Shown: positions 28,314-38,713 of the stretch, in pieces
How the letters are laid out: each line of letters opens with the position of its first letter
Numbering within the stretch: the stretch's first letter is position 1
Assembly: GCF_964340395.1 (NCBI RefSeq)
Contig: NC_135549.1
Location: 35,800,332-35,864,331, forward strand
Origin: Glandiceps talaboti
Taxonomy: Eukaryota > Hemichordata > Enteropneusta > Spengelidae
Length of the DNA stretch: 64,000 nt
Reading direction: 5' to 3'
Translations under genes and position numbers: made by a program
Notes under the pieces: generated by a model
The model's input: only the letters and a program-made list of their open reading frames with translations
What the model was told of the DNA's origin: nothing
Database searches by the model: none

Positions 28314-30576
28314 TCAGTTGCTAATATCCTGATAAGTGATAGTTACTAATATCCTGATAATAAGTGATACAATTACCAATATCCTAATAGCAAGTGATAC
28401 AATTACCAATATCCTGATAGCAAGTGATACAGTTACCAATATCCTTATAGCAAGTGATACAATTACCAATAGCCTGATAGCAAGTGATACAGTTACCAAT
28501 ATCCTGATAGCAAGTGATACAATTACCAATAGCCTGATAGCAAGTGATACAGTTACCAATATCCTGATAGCAAGTGATACATTTACCAATATCCTGATAG
28601 CAAGTGATACAATTACCAATATCCTGATAGCAAGTGATACAATTACCAATATCCTAATAGCAAGTGATACAATTACCAATATCCTAATAGCAAGTGATAC
28701 AATTACCAATATCCTGATAGCAAGTGATACAATTACCAATATCCTATAAGGAAGTGATACAATTACCAATATCCTAATAGCAATTGATACAATTACCAAT
28801 ATCCTAATAGCAAGTGATACAATTACCAATATCCTGATAGCAAGTGATACAATTACCAATATCCTGATAGCAAGTGATACAGTTACCAATATCCTGATAG
28901 CAAGTGATACAATTACCAATAGCCTGATAGCAAGTGATACAATTACCAATAGCCTGATAGCAAGTGATACAGTTACCAATATCCTGATAACAAGTGATAC
29001 ATTTACCAATATCCTGATAGCAAGTGATACAATTACCAATAGCCTGATAGCAAGTGATACAGTTACCAATATCCTGATAGCAAGTGATACATTTACCAAT
29101 ATCCTGATAGCAAGTGATACAATTACCAATATCCTGATAGCAAGTGATACAATTACCAATATCCTGATAGCAAGTGATACAATTACCAATATCCTAATAG
29201 CAAGTGATACAATTACCAATATCCTAATAGCAAGTGATACAATTACCAATATCCTGATAGCAAGTGATACAATTAACAATATCCTGATAGCAAGTGATAC
29301 AATTACCAATATCCTAATAGCAAGTGATACAATTACCAATATCCTGATAGCAAGTGATACAATTACCAATATCCTGATAGCAAGTGATACAATTACCAAT
29401 ATCCTAATAGCAAGTGATACAATTACCAATATCCTGATAGCAAGTGATACAATTACCAATATCCTGATAGCAAGTGATACAGTTACCAATATCTTGATAA
29501 TAAGTGATAGTTACTAATATCTTGATAATAAGTAATAGTTACTAATATCCGGATAATAAGTGAGAGTTACTAATATCCTTATAAGTTATAGTTACTAATA
29601 TCCTGATAATAAGTGATTCACTTGCTAATATCCTGATAAGTGATAGTTACTAATATCCTGATAATAAGTGATACAATTACCAATATCCTAATAGCAAGTC
29701 ATACAATTACCAATATCCTGATAGCAAGTGATACAGTTACCAATATCCTGATAGCAAGTGATACAATTACCAATAGCCTGATAGCAAGTGATACAGTTAC
29801 CAATATCCTGATAGCAAGTGATACAGTTACCAATAGCCTGATAGCAAGTGATACAGTTACCAATATCCTGATAGCAAGTGATACATTTACCAATATCCTG
29901 ATAGCAAGTGATACAATTACCAATATCCTGATAGCAAGTGATACAATTACTAATATCCTAATAGCAAGTGATACAATTACCAATATCCTAATAGGAAGTG
30001 TTACAATTACCATTATCCTAATAGCAAGTGATAGTTACCAATATCCTAATAGCAAGTGATACAATTACCAATATCCTGATAGCAAGTGATACAATTACCA
30101 ATATCCTGATAGCAAGTGATACAATTACCAATATCCCGATAGCAAGTGATACAGTTACCAATATCCTGATAGCAAGTGATACAATTACCAATATCCTGAT
30201 AGCAAGTGATACAATTACCAATATCCTAATAGCAAGTGATACAATTACCATTATCCTAATATCAAGTGATACAATTACCAATATCCTGATAGCAAGTGAT
30301 ACAATTACCAATATCCTGATAGCAAATGATACAATTACCAATATCCTAATAGCAAGTGATACAGTTACCAATATCCCGATAGTAAGTTTTACAGTTACTA
30401 ATATCCTAATAGCAAGTGATACAGTTACCAATATCCCGATAGTAAGTTTTACAGTTACCAATATCCCGATAGTAAGTTATAGAGTTGAGTGATACAGTTA
30501 CCAATATTCTTGTAGTAAGTGAAGCAGTTACCAATATCCTGATGGCAAGTTATACAATTTCCAATATCCTGATAAT
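28314..30576. repeat. Partial third unit and decaying right edge of the array
   Basis: A 30-bp block (28357-29493) starts like the first block of the larger units but fuses near 28860 into sequence like the fourth block. A short linker and a last 30-bp block from 29661 follow. Beyond 30360 monomers diverge (AGTAAGTTTTACAGTTACC, CTTGTAGTAAGTGAAGC). Such decay is usual at array edges, where unequal exchange homogenises less. Confidence 0.8.
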
Positions 30577-30614
30577 CTTCTTCTTCATCATCATCTTCTT
30601 CTCCTCCTTCTTTT

Positions 30615-31440
30615 TAGTCCCCGCGGACGAAGTCCGGAACGGGGACTTATGGATTGGGTTCCGTCTGTCCATCCGTCCGTCCGTCCGTCCGTCCGCAGCT
30701 GTTTCTTGGAGATGCCTGGACCGATTTTTTTCAAACTTGGTACAGGGGCAACATACTATGGCATACATATGCATGTCAATTTGTTTTATGATACGATCCA
30801 ATATGGCCGCCTAGCAACCATTTTGTTTGCGAATTTCCCTGTCTAGAGCCATAACTCAGACATGCTTTAACAGATCTCATTCAAAGTTGGTATTAGGACA
30901 GTGTTCTATGACATACATGTGCATATTCATTGTTGTCATGATACGATCCAATATGGCCGCCTAGCAGCCATTTTGTTTGTGAATTTTCATGTCCAAAGCC
31001 ATAACTCAGACATGCTTGAACAGATCTCATTCAAAGTTGGTATAAGGACAGTGTTCTATGACATACATGTGCATATCCATTTTCGTTGTGATACGATCCA
31101 ATATGGCTGCCTGGCAGCCATTTTGTTTGCGAATTTTCATGTCCAAAGCCATAACTCAGACATGCTTGAACAGATCTCATTTAAAGTTGGTATTAGGACA
31201 GTGTTCTATGACATACATGTGCATATCCATTTTCGTCGTGATACGATCCAATATGGATGCCTGGCAGCAATTTTGTTTGTGAATTTTCCATGTCCAAAGC
31301 CATAACTCAGACTCCATTTTCATCGTGATATGATCCCCCATACCCAACCAATCCTTTATTGTTGGAGGCATATTCCATGTCCAACAAGCACACACAACAT
31401 ATCTAAGTCTGTTTGTTTTAGGTTCACAAATGAATTATGT
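30615..31440 (+). mobile_element. TAGTCCCC-type repeat element, copy 1 (3' truncated)
   Basis: Begins TAGTCCCCGCGGACGAAGTC, followed by a CCGT-rich tract and a unique-looking segment (TTTCTTGGAGATGCCTGGAC). It then has about three tandem units of ~147 bases, each with CATAACTCAGACATGCTTGA, GTGTTCTATGACATACATGT and CAATATGGCCGCC. Copies 2 and 3 at 41417 and 47824 share this order. Copy 1 fades near TTTAGGTTCACAA and lacks the GGGGACTA end, so it is incomplete. The open frames in it are by-products of the repeat. Confidence 0.85.
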
Positions 31441-31597
31441 CAGTGGGTAGATTGTTCCAGATAGGCATTGTAGAGGGCAAAAATAATGAGTTGAGATATG
31501 CATGTAGATCTGGCCTTGCATGTTGAAAAAGTAATTTATCAGAGTGTCCTCTTGTGACAAGTTTGTTTTCCTGGATGACTCCTGTTCTCCCCTATTC

Positions 31598-31631
31598 AGA
31601 TAGTAAGTAATACAGTTTCCGATATCCTGAT
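31598..31631 (+). repeat. Orphan minisatellite monomer beside a splice acceptor
   Basis: GATAGTAAGTAATACAGTTT followed by CCGATATCCTGAT is one monomer of the large array. It lies just 17 bases before the exon that begins at 31649 and is separated from the array by about 1 kb containing the TAGTCCCC element. It is either the founder of the array or its former right edge. Confidence 0.75.
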
Positions 31632-31648
31632 TTGTTCTGTTTTGCTAG

Positions 31649-31771
31649 GATTCCAGCATGTATCATCTATACAGGATTTCCCTTTAGAAAAATGGAACTC
31701 TATGATGGCTGTCATGGTAACAGCACCATTCATCTTAACCAAACTTTGTCTTCCTGATCTGAAACAGAAAG
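31649..31771 (+). CDS. SDR exon B
   Basis: The acceptor is TTTTGCTAG and the donor is GTATAA at 31772. The first two bases complete the Gly codon of NNAG. The exon then reads FQHVSSIQDFPLEKW and a hydrophobic helix ending PFILTKLCLPDLKQK. In this family the residues just after NNAG help form the substrate pocket, and the FPLEKW segment is typical of hydroxybutyrate dehydrogenases. It ends one base into a codon, matching the next exon. Confidence 0.87.
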
Positions 31772-32103
31772 GTATAACGCCCTCCTCTTGCAATGGCAAC
31801 AATTTCAAAGTTAGTATAAAAGAGCAACAGCTAATAAAGTACATTAAGTACACATGTAAAAAGAACATGGTATGACATGACATAACATCACACAGAACAT
31901 AATATAACACAATGCAACACAACACATGCACCACACCACACCACACCACAATGCAACATAATGTAATATGACAATTTAGGATGGCAGGGCACGTTTGTGA
32001 ATTACTGTTATACTGAGATAGATTTAATTTGAGAAACAAACTGAATTGTCTACTAATATTTCATATTTGATACTTAATTTCATATCTCTATATTCTTTTG
32101 TAG
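31772..32103 (+). other. 332-base intron of the SDR gene
   Basis: Donor GTATAA, acceptor TTCTTTTGTAG. It contains a patch of simple ACA/CCACA repeats around 31870-31950. No other feature is seen. Confidence 0.8.
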
Positions 32104-32207
32104 GCAGGGGTAGAATCATCAACATAGCCTCGGTTCATGGCCACGTTGCGTCTCTTAATAAAGGACCCTATATAACAGCTAAACATGGCCTTGTTGGCCT
32201 CACTAAA
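32104..32207 (+). CDS. SDR exon C (catalytic Ser, Tyr and Lys)
   Basis: The acceptor is TTTTGTAG and the donor is GTAAGG. The exon carries the active site: NIASVHG with the catalytic Ser, then twelve residues later Tyr in YITAK with Lys four residues on. The spacing is the exact SDR pattern. The segment ends GLVGLTK at a codon boundary. All key residues are kept and there is no stop codon, which argues for a working enzyme rather than a pseudogene. Confidence 0.92.
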
Positions 32208-32451
32208 GTAAGGGTAATTTTTAGCACAACCGAACAACAGTGTTCAGTAGTGCTATGCTATGGTAAAGTTTTTGTTTGTTTGTTCATCAGTGGGTTTCCA
32301 GTCCTGTCAAAGAAATCTAGTTGTGCTACTCATTAACTAGTGCCCTTGTCCTGGAATTTATATATTAAATTTTAAATTAAATAATCAAGATTTAGCATCA
32401 CATCAAAAGTGCTGATGTATGTGCATGCGCGCGTGTGCATGTGTTTGTTTT

Positions 32452-32458
<7 letters not shown>

Positions 32459-32511
<53 letters not shown>
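32459..32511. repeat. (GT)n microsatellite
   Basis: About 26 GT units flanked by GC/GT-rich variants (GCATGCGCGCGTG, GCGTGCATGTGCG). Such alternating purine-pyrimidine tracts can adopt Z-DNA. The open frames on both strands are artefacts. Confidence 0.93.
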
Positions 32512-32515
<4 letters not shown>

Positions 32516-33232
32516 CATGTGCGTGCATGTGCGTGCGTGCATATGTGTGCCCTTATTCACCCTCATCCCCATCTCCAGATGTCAATTCACCTTCAGCAAA
32601 TATTAGAGCGAAAATTGAGTGGATTGAATCGGACAATATTGCAGAACTATGTATACCTAACTTGTATATATGGGTTTATGTTGTCAGATTGATCTGGTGA
32701 TCTGACCTAGGTCTAACAGTAATATCAAACTATTAAATTGCTGAGTACAACCACTGTAGTACAGATCAATTCCACTGTCTACTTGAACTGTATTCTATTT
32801 TGGCAACATTTTATCTGCTATAGTTAAATTGCAATGACTTGTTATTGCCCAGCAATAACAAATTGCATTCTTTTCCATGTGTATGATTATCTTCACCATA
32901 GGGTCACAGTATACAACACACCTCTACAGCTTAATAAATTTATAATCAGGGTAAATAAAAGAAAATTCAATACTCATAACGTGAAAGGCGTAGAAACAAT
33001 AGGATAGACACAAAATAAGAATGTTTAACGTTTCAGTAGTTCTCTTCCAAAATACCGAAAATTTCAAATGTGAGTAATTACGTACATGCCAAAGAAGTGT
33101 TGATTAAAACAGGCTTCAAATTTGTTGTAAAAGTCTTCTATATGCTCTTGTCCATTATCCATTTTGTTTCCTGTGAGGTAGCCAGTATGATGTCACAGCA
33201 TGGTATATTAGACCTATCGTTAACACAAAATT

Positions 33233-33331
33233 ACTCACTGCACAAACAAACAGTGAAAGGAGAAAAGACACAACAGACAAGTTTGGCGGCAAAACCGGAA
33301 GTTCAAGTTTAATAAATGCTGAACTCCACCA
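33233..33331 (-). repeat. Split direct repeat B2 (outer 3' end of element)
   Basis: 99 bases beginning ACTCACTGCACAAACAAACA on the plus strand, identical to 33671-33769. It marks the 3' terminus of the minus-strand retroelement. A ~170-base spacer (33332-33502) separates it from A2. Confidence 0.9.
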
Positions 33332-33502
33332 AAACGACAGATCTCTGAATAATATAACAATAATAAAATCATACAATGCAAAATTCTGCTGATTTAAATT
33401 GCAAATACTGGCAATACTGTTGGGTGAACCTTATAAACCTTCTGTTTACAAATTGAAAAATTCCAACTACAAAATTACTCTCAAAGGGAGTGGGAGGATG
33501 GG

Positions 33503-33670
33503 TGTTTACACTACAGACTCTGAACGCAACTGCCTGGCACATGAGGCAAAAGACACGATATAACCATGCGCAAACATAAATGCATAACTTAGACTATGAT
33601 GACGTACGCAGGCCCCCCCCCACCAATCACTGACAAGTAATTACTCAAAATGATACATTTTAAACCAATT
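33503..33670 (-). repeat. Split direct repeat A2
   Basis: 168 bases from TGTTTACACTACAGACTCTG to TTTTAAACCAATT on the plus strand. It matches A1 at 39527-39691 with a longer C run and a few substitutions. It directly abuts B1, giving the junction CCAATT/ACTCACTG. Confidence 0.9.
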
Positions 33671-33769
33671 ACTCACTGCACAAACAAACAGTGAAAGGAG
33701 AAAAGACACAACAGACAAGTTTGGCGGCAAAACCGGAAGTTCAAGTTTAATAAATGCTGAACTCCACCA
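33671..33769 (-). repeat. Split direct repeat B1
   Basis: 99 bases identical to B2. On the minus strand it follows the recombinase frame and joins A2 without a gap. Confidence 0.9.
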
Positions 33770-33935
33770 GACCGAAGGCCGCCAAACCATGAAATTTTAA
33801 TTATTTTAATAGAAAGGGCAGGGTAACGCAAATTGTGAAAAGATGCTCAAAACACCCCTGCTAAAAACCTACTATCAGAAGTATAAAAACACTACAATCC
33901 TGCTATATAACTAGTGCTAGAAGTCAAGAAGGGGG

Positions 33936-33964
<29 letters not shown>
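33936..33964. repeat. Poly-A/T run inside the retroelement
   Basis: 29 A residues on the plus strand (T on the element's sense strand) between the recombinase stop and B1. It is probably replication slippage; it is not a poly-A tail, since it lies on the wrong strand. Confidence 0.85.
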
Positions 33965-33967
<3 letters not shown>

Positions 33968-34016
33968 AGCTATGTGGCAAGTAAGTTGTCAATTGCCAAA
34001 AGTTAGTGAAAACAAG

Positions 34017-35027
34017 TCAATGCAAAAGCTTGGAATGAGCCAAACCCACCATGCGCTGAGAAACCGATAAACGAGCATGGAGTGGGACCTTAATATAAGA
34101 AGTGTATGCATCGGAACGCCAGTCGCCATGCACCTTAATGAGCTCAGAAGGTACCCCAGCCTCAAATGCTAGGGTAGCACCTCCCCTTCTAAGACTGTGA
34201 AGAGAAAACTTGGAAACATCTTCTCCTGCCAAACTAACCAGTTTAGAAAATGCCCTGGATAAGGATGCTTGCGATAAAGAAACAAGTTTACCATGTCTGA
34301 TGAAGGAGAACGCTGGCGCTGTATCTGGCACCTGTACTAAGGAAAACAACCGACTGAAGGCCGCAGCAGGACACAGTACACTACCTGGAGAGCTAGTAAG
34401 CGGCAGGATAAGAGCACGTTCATGACACTGCAAGGTTTTTGACCAGCGAATAGCTAACAAGACACAGTCCTTCTTGAGTATAATATCTCGGCGACAGAGC
34501 TGCCGGTCCGGATCAAACCTTTTTGCCGAAGGTGGAACCAGATTAGATTTCCTTAAAAAAGCAAAGAAACCAGTGACAATGGCACACCACACTGCCGCAT
34601 AGAAAGTATCAGAAAGGTCAATAAACCTGTTCAATCTCACCAACAAGGAAGGTGTCATAGGTAACTTCTGCTGTGGAGTGCAAGTGTTAGATTTCTTAAG
34701 ACCTGCCAAGGTAAGCTTAAGCTCTATAGCGGAAAATGAATCTGTAGTGTAATTCAATAACACATGCAAGGTTTTTACACCACAGATGTAATTAACAATT
34801 GCTCCTGAACTCCGAAAGGAGCGAGAGATGAATTGTGCATACAACGAGAGGACTTCTGCAGAAGCTGGCAGGGGTAACAGACGAAAGTGAGAGCAAAACA
34901 GCAGATACAAGCGGAACTGTGTGATAAGGTTACGACGAGTACCCGGACGAAAGGCTGCCAGTCTGGTGATCCGGAGATCCTCTTTGAGTACATTCAGTTG
35001 TTGATTCACGACTGGAAATAGGATCAA
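34017..35027 (-). CDS. Tyrosine recombinase of the Ngaro-like element
   Basis: A 336-residue protein. It resembles phage-integrase-type tyrosine recombinases of DIRS-order elements, which insert the circular double-stranded DNA copy without a target duplication. An N-terminal helical core-binding region (about 10-115) precedes the catalytic domain. I see the first catalytic Arg at 159 in FFAFLRKS, the HSLRR box (His277, Arg280), His300 and Trp303 in KVHGDWRSDAY, and the likely nucleophile Tyr311 in TSYIKV. All are intact and the frame is open, so the protein may be functional. It is the third coding region of the element, downstream of RT/RNase H. Confidence 0.93.
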   Translation of the reverse strand: MILFPVVNQQLNVLKEDLRITRLAAFRPGTRRNLITQFRLYLLFCSHFRLLPLPASAEVLSLYAQFISRSFRSSGAIVNYICGVKTLHVLLNYTTDSFSAIELKLTLAGLKKSNTCTPQQKLPMTPSLLVRLNRFIDLSDTFYAAVWCAIVTGFFAFLRKSNLVPPSAKRFDPDRQLCRRDIILKKDCVLLAIRWSKTLQCHERALILPLTSSPGSVLCPAAAFSRLFSLVQVPDTAPAFSFIRHGKLVSLSQASLSRAFSKLVSLAGEDVSKFSLHSLRRGGATLAFEAGVPSELIKVHGDWRSDAYTSYIKVPLHARLSVSQRMVGLAHSKLLH

Positions 35028-35732
35028 GTGTGAAAAGGATTAATGAGCGTCATGGGGAAAGACCGGAGAGAATGGGATTAAAACCATTACACCGAAGTAA
35101 GGCACTGGAAGCCTCGAGAACATGAGGCCAGCTACCGAGGAAAACAGAAACCATAAACATGCTAGTCGGCAAAACTGGACCAAAATTGGTTTAACAAAGT
35201 AAATGTGCGAAATCACAGTCTTCCAACCTAGCAAAACAGTTACCACAAACAAAGTAGGGCATACATTGACCACTGCCCCGACACAAAAATGTGCAAAGTA
35301 CTGTACAATAATATCTAAGTAGCTTTACAAATCATACAATACAGAAACTGCAGGCGAAAACCCCATACCACCACGAACTCTTGGCAGTATGGAAAACTGA
35401 GGTAGGTGTATAACCAATGAAATAAACTGTAAATACCTTACACAGCTGAAAAAAACCCGAAATGACATAAAAGTAAGCTAATTGAACTGAGAACAAAAAA
35501 AAATCATGCAGCTGTGACTCGATTAAACAGAAACTACCGTTAAATAAGAAAATGTATGTATGCATGAATCTGAACGATGAGAAAAGTACTAGAACTAGAA
35601 TGAAAACCCACTAAAAAATCCCCGAAAAATGTACAACTACTGACTAAGTAAGTAATGCTACAAGACAAGAAAATGATCTAACAATATTGGCACTATACTC
35701 AAAATGTGCAAAATGTACAAGGTGAAAGCCCT
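35028..35732 (-). other. Spacer between RT/RNase H and recombinase frames
   Basis: About 700 bases with only short frames of about 77 codons that resemble nothing known to me. It may be a spacer for internal initiation or splicing for the recombinase. No domain or clear signal is visible. Confidence 0.6.
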
Positions 35733-37655
35733 TTAAAATGGGCTAGAATAGATAAAATGCTCCTGAAGGGCCTTTACCTTAACAAGGCCCCAATGACATG
35801 TTCTAGCAATGAAATCTGAGGCAAAGGAAGGGTCGCGATGCCAGCGCGACAGACAGTCTGCCAATCTGTTGTCTGTTCCTGCTAAATGCACGGCTTTAAG
35901 CTCGAATTCATGCTGCGCCGCTAAAAACCAAAGCTCACGCGCTGCTGAAAGAAGTGAATCGTCTCTGCCTCTGCCGGAATTTAAAACCTGAACTACATCC
36001 AAGTTATCGCAGTAAACACGAATTCTCTGCCCAGACCAGGCATGGCCCCACAAGCGAGCCGCAACAACAATCGTGAGTGCTTCTAAACTGTGTATGCCCA
36101 GGTTCTGCTCGGCAATGCAATCCGGGAATGTGGTGTGAAAATACTGTGACTGTGTTAATCCACCACAACCGGACAGACAGGCGTCTGTGGCTACTATACT
36201 GTCGGTGAGACACCAATCATTCTCTGGAATAATCAAAATTCCGTTATATTGTCGAATAAATAAATACCACCACTGGATATCCTTGCGAAAATTAGAGTTG
36301 AGGAAAATGTGGTGTCTGTGTGCACGAACTGAGCGTAAAGTGTGTAACATGCGGCTAATGAACAGTCGACCGGCTCTGACACAACCTGCAACAAACGATA
36401 ACTTGCCAATAAGAACCTGTAACTCTCTCTTAGTACATTTCTTTTTCCTCAACCAACCCGCAAGAAGCATTTCAATTTCTTCTAGTCTATCCTTAGTGAC
36501 CTGCAAAGTCATCGAAACTGTATCCACTGCTATACCAATAAAGGTGAGTGAAGTGGTGGGAAAGACTGCTTTGTCAACTTCTTCCTCTACCCCCAGCTGC
36601 AACAAAAGATTGCGAAAGGCTGCAAAAGCTAAATGTGCGCGATCGGTGCTATCCACACCACAGAAGTCATCCAGGAAATTAACTGCATGATAACCCTGCT
36701 CCTGAAAGATAAAAATAATCGCATTGGTTGTGCGTTGACAAGCCAATGCTGCAGAACGCAAGCCAAAAGGCAAACGGGTATCAACAAACAAAGAATCCCT
36801 CCAAGTGTAAGCTGACAAGTGGAAGTCATGGGGATCCACGGGAAGCTGCCTGTAAGCATGCCGTAAATCAAACTTGAAAAGTAAACAACCCTTACCTAGG
36901 GTAGTAATAAGCCGAGATAATGCATCTATATTCGGATAAGACAGATGAAAAGATTGACCTAAAAAGGAATCATTAGGAATGCCATCATTGACTGATGTGC
37001 CATGGGGGAAACTAAGATCCATGACTACTCTGAGATCCGCTGAACCCTTTTTTGGGACTGAGGAAAGAGGAGAAAGTGCAATGGGTACAGATAGCGGATT
37101 AGAAACCAAGGGTCCTACTGTAGCCCCAAGGGACACCTCTTTGCAAATAAACCTATCAACGTGATCAAGATATCGCAGCGCAGAAACATGATTGCGGGCT
37201 GTAGTCACTGGCAATGGGGCACACAAATAGTTGACAGGCCAACCAAATTCCAAAAATTCAAGCACCATCTTGTCAGAATAATTCTGAAGAAGAGACCGCC
37301 ACTCTGAAATGACCAGACTACTTTGAACGGGAACACGCGCACCACAGTAATTTGGTTGTCCTGAAGAAAAAACTTGAGTGTGAAGGTTAACCAACCAATC
37401 AACTGACAAAGTAGACCGGGGCGGCCACAACTCGAAGGGAGGGTCGACCCAGGACGGCATCACTGCAAAATTCACCTGTAATTGCGAAGGAGAAAAATTA
37501 TGTTCAAGTGCAGGATAATAAAAAACCTCATATGTACCGCCAAGGGCACATGCAGAAGTGCCACAGTCGCTATTAGGCAATGCAGGCTGCAGAAAAGGTG
37601 TACCAGGTGCACCTTCAATATTCCTACGCAGAGAAATGTCACTACTACTATGCAA
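35733..37655 (-). CDS. Reverse transcriptase / RNase H polyprotein of the Ngaro-like element
   Basis: 640 residues from the first Met; the frame could start further upstream or be reached from gag. An RT of the DIRS/Ngaro lineage is recognised by PKKGSADLRVVMDLSFPHG (about 201-219), the catalytic Asp263 in FKFDLRHAYRQLPV, LPFGLRSA (295-302) and the active-site NFLDDFCG with Asp329/330. RNase H follows, with Asp491 in ATDACLSGCGG, Glu525 in HSLEAL, Asp550 in VYCDN and Asp600 in RLADCLSR. All catalytic acidic residues are present. The protein copies element RNA into DNA. There is no aspartic protease or DDE integrase, as expected for this order. Confidence 0.94.
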   Translation of the reverse strand: MHSSSDISLRRNIEGAPGTPFLQPALPNSDCGTSACALGGTYEVFYYPALEHNFSPSQLQVNFAVMPSWVDPPFELWPPRSTLSVDWLVNLHTQVFSSGQPNYCGARVPVQSSLVISEWRSLLQNYSDKMVLEFLEFGWPVNYLCAPLPVTTARNHVSALRYLDHVDRFICKEVSLGATVGPLVSNPLSVPIALSPLSSVPKKGSADLRVVMDLSFPHGTSVNDGIPNDSFLGQSFHLSYPNIDALSRLITTLGKGCLLFKFDLRHAYRQLPVDPHDFHLSAYTWRDSLFVDTRLPFGLRSAALACQRTTNAIIFIFQEQGYHAVNFLDDFCGVDSTDRAHLAFAAFRNLLLQLGVEEEVDKAVFPTTSLTFIGIAVDTVSMTLQVTKDRLEEIEMLLAGWLRKKKCTKRELQVLIGKLSFVAGCVRAGRLFISRMLHTLRSVRAHRHHIFLNSNFRKDIQWWYLFIRQYNGILIIPENDWCLTDSIVATDACLSGCGGLTQSQYFHTTFPDCIAEQNLGIHSLEALTIVVAARLWGHAWSGQRIRVYCDNLDVVQVLNSGRGRDDSLLSAARELWFLAAQHEFELKAVHLAGTDNRLADCLSRWHRDPSFASDFIARTCHWGLVKVKALQEHFIYSSPF

Positions 37656-37690
37656 ATCAAATAAAGAATCCCTAAAATGAAGCCTATCAA

Positions 37691-38687
37691 TTACATACTG
37701 ATTACAATCCGAAAAGTGGCATAAGTTTTGACTAAGTGATTCGAAACTGGAAAGTCACAACTCATCATGAAGCCTACACTATCATGAGATTCCTGCACGG
37801 ATGAGCAAACACTACTGTACAAACTGCTAAATGAAGATGACTTCACAAAATTTTGATCAAAATTACAATCATCTGTTGTCTTAAGACAAGATTCTACAGT
37901 GGAATCTGGAAAACTGGGGGCAGTACAATCCACATTACATGTTGAAAATTGAAAACTTGCATCATAATTCATATTCAAAAACCCTGCTATCCGTACTGAT
38001 TTCAGAAGAATCAGTGACTGCTAAATTAATGCTATCAGTGTTCATAGGCAAAGCAAAATGAGAACTAGAATCACATTCAAAAACCGTGCAATCAGTACTG
38101 TTTTCAAAAGAAAAATTGTCTATTAAATTACTGCTATCAGTGTCCGTAGGCATAGCAAAATGAAAACGTGAATCGCATTCGAAAACCTTGTAATCAGTAC
38201 TGTTCTGAAAAACACAATTGTCAACTGAATTACGTAAATCAGTGTTCACAGAGCTAGTACATTGGTAGTCTTTATGTGAATTGACCTTCACATGTTGTTC
38301 TCTGTATTGTTTATCTTTGAAAGGACAGTCCGCGGCCGCATGTCTCTTTTCTTGACGACGTAAACGTAGACACGGTCCGCAGATATGTTTCTCTAACTGC
38401 CCGTCAATAACATGATCTCTATTGTGATGACAGCTATTTGACTGAAACGCTGCGCAATACCTTGTATGACGTTCACCCTTTGTGGACGATGCGTGGGAAG
38501 AGCTTAGAGTGGGTGGATTACGCACAAACTTTGCGTGCAAATGTTCGAAATTGTCACCCCACTGCAGCTGGTTCTGCTCGAGGCATTGTAATACAACCGA
38601 ATGAAATTTACGCACTCGTTCCCATGGATACAGCAATGCATCAGTCATTATGTCCTGCAAATGTCTCAGCCGTGAAAGAGTATCCAC
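37691..38687 (-). CDS. Gag-like region, second part: zinc-binding domain and tandem linker
   Basis: The first frame (38687-37962, 241 codons) begins with a helical region followed by a Cys/His cluster (RYCAAFQSNSCHHNRDH then HICGPC and AADC), similar to the nucleic-acid-binding module of Ngaro gag proteins. The C-terminal linker has a ~34-residue (102-base) tandem repeat with NSTDxxVFECDS and FxFEN; the third copy runs into a stop at 37962. An overlapping frame (37978-37691) continues a similar Ser/Asp/Cys-rich linker. The frame of 38687-37962 equals that of the RT, which suggests one ancestral gag-pol frame. Whether the breaks are mutations, recoding sites or introns cannot be told here. Confidence 0.65.
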
Positions 38688-38713
38688 ACTACGAAGCGAT
38701 GACTGAATAATTT

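Larger units (their letters stand above)
2567..30576. repeat. ~28-kb minisatellite array of 28/30-bp monomers
   Basis: Two related monomers alternate in blocks. The 28-bp form is TAATAAGTRATAGTTMCTAATATCYTGA with deletion variants. The 30-bp form contains AGTGATACAATTACCAATAT followed by CCTGATAGCA. They share the GTGATA, TTACYAATATC and CTGATA words. After removing the inserted transposon the array holds roughly 900 monomers. The 30-bp form is divisible by three, so it stays open on both strands and produces spurious proteins made of IRILVIVSLA (minus) or NILIASDTIT (plus). The 28-bp form breaks frame every unit. The regular block order and frequent shared variants show growth by segmental duplication as well as by single monomers. 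Confidence 0.97.

Noticed and set aside
2567-30576. Possible CRISPR array (regular ~30-base repeats)
   Set aside because: The repeats are contiguous with no unique spacers, no cas genes are present and the DNA is eukaryotic.
30649-31305. Repeated CDTIQYGRLAAILF-like peptides, also at 41474-42238 and 47848-48573
   Set aside because: They come from the ~147-bp units of TAGTCCCC elements, which shift frame between units and contain stops.
33936-33964. A29 run as a retroposon poly-A tail
   Set aside because: It lies inside the retroelement on the strand opposite to its coding sense, with the element's B1-A2-B2 end beyond it.
36187-36690. 167-codon plus-strand frame
   Set aside because: It is antisense to the reverse transcriptase/RNase H coding region and has no domain of its own.
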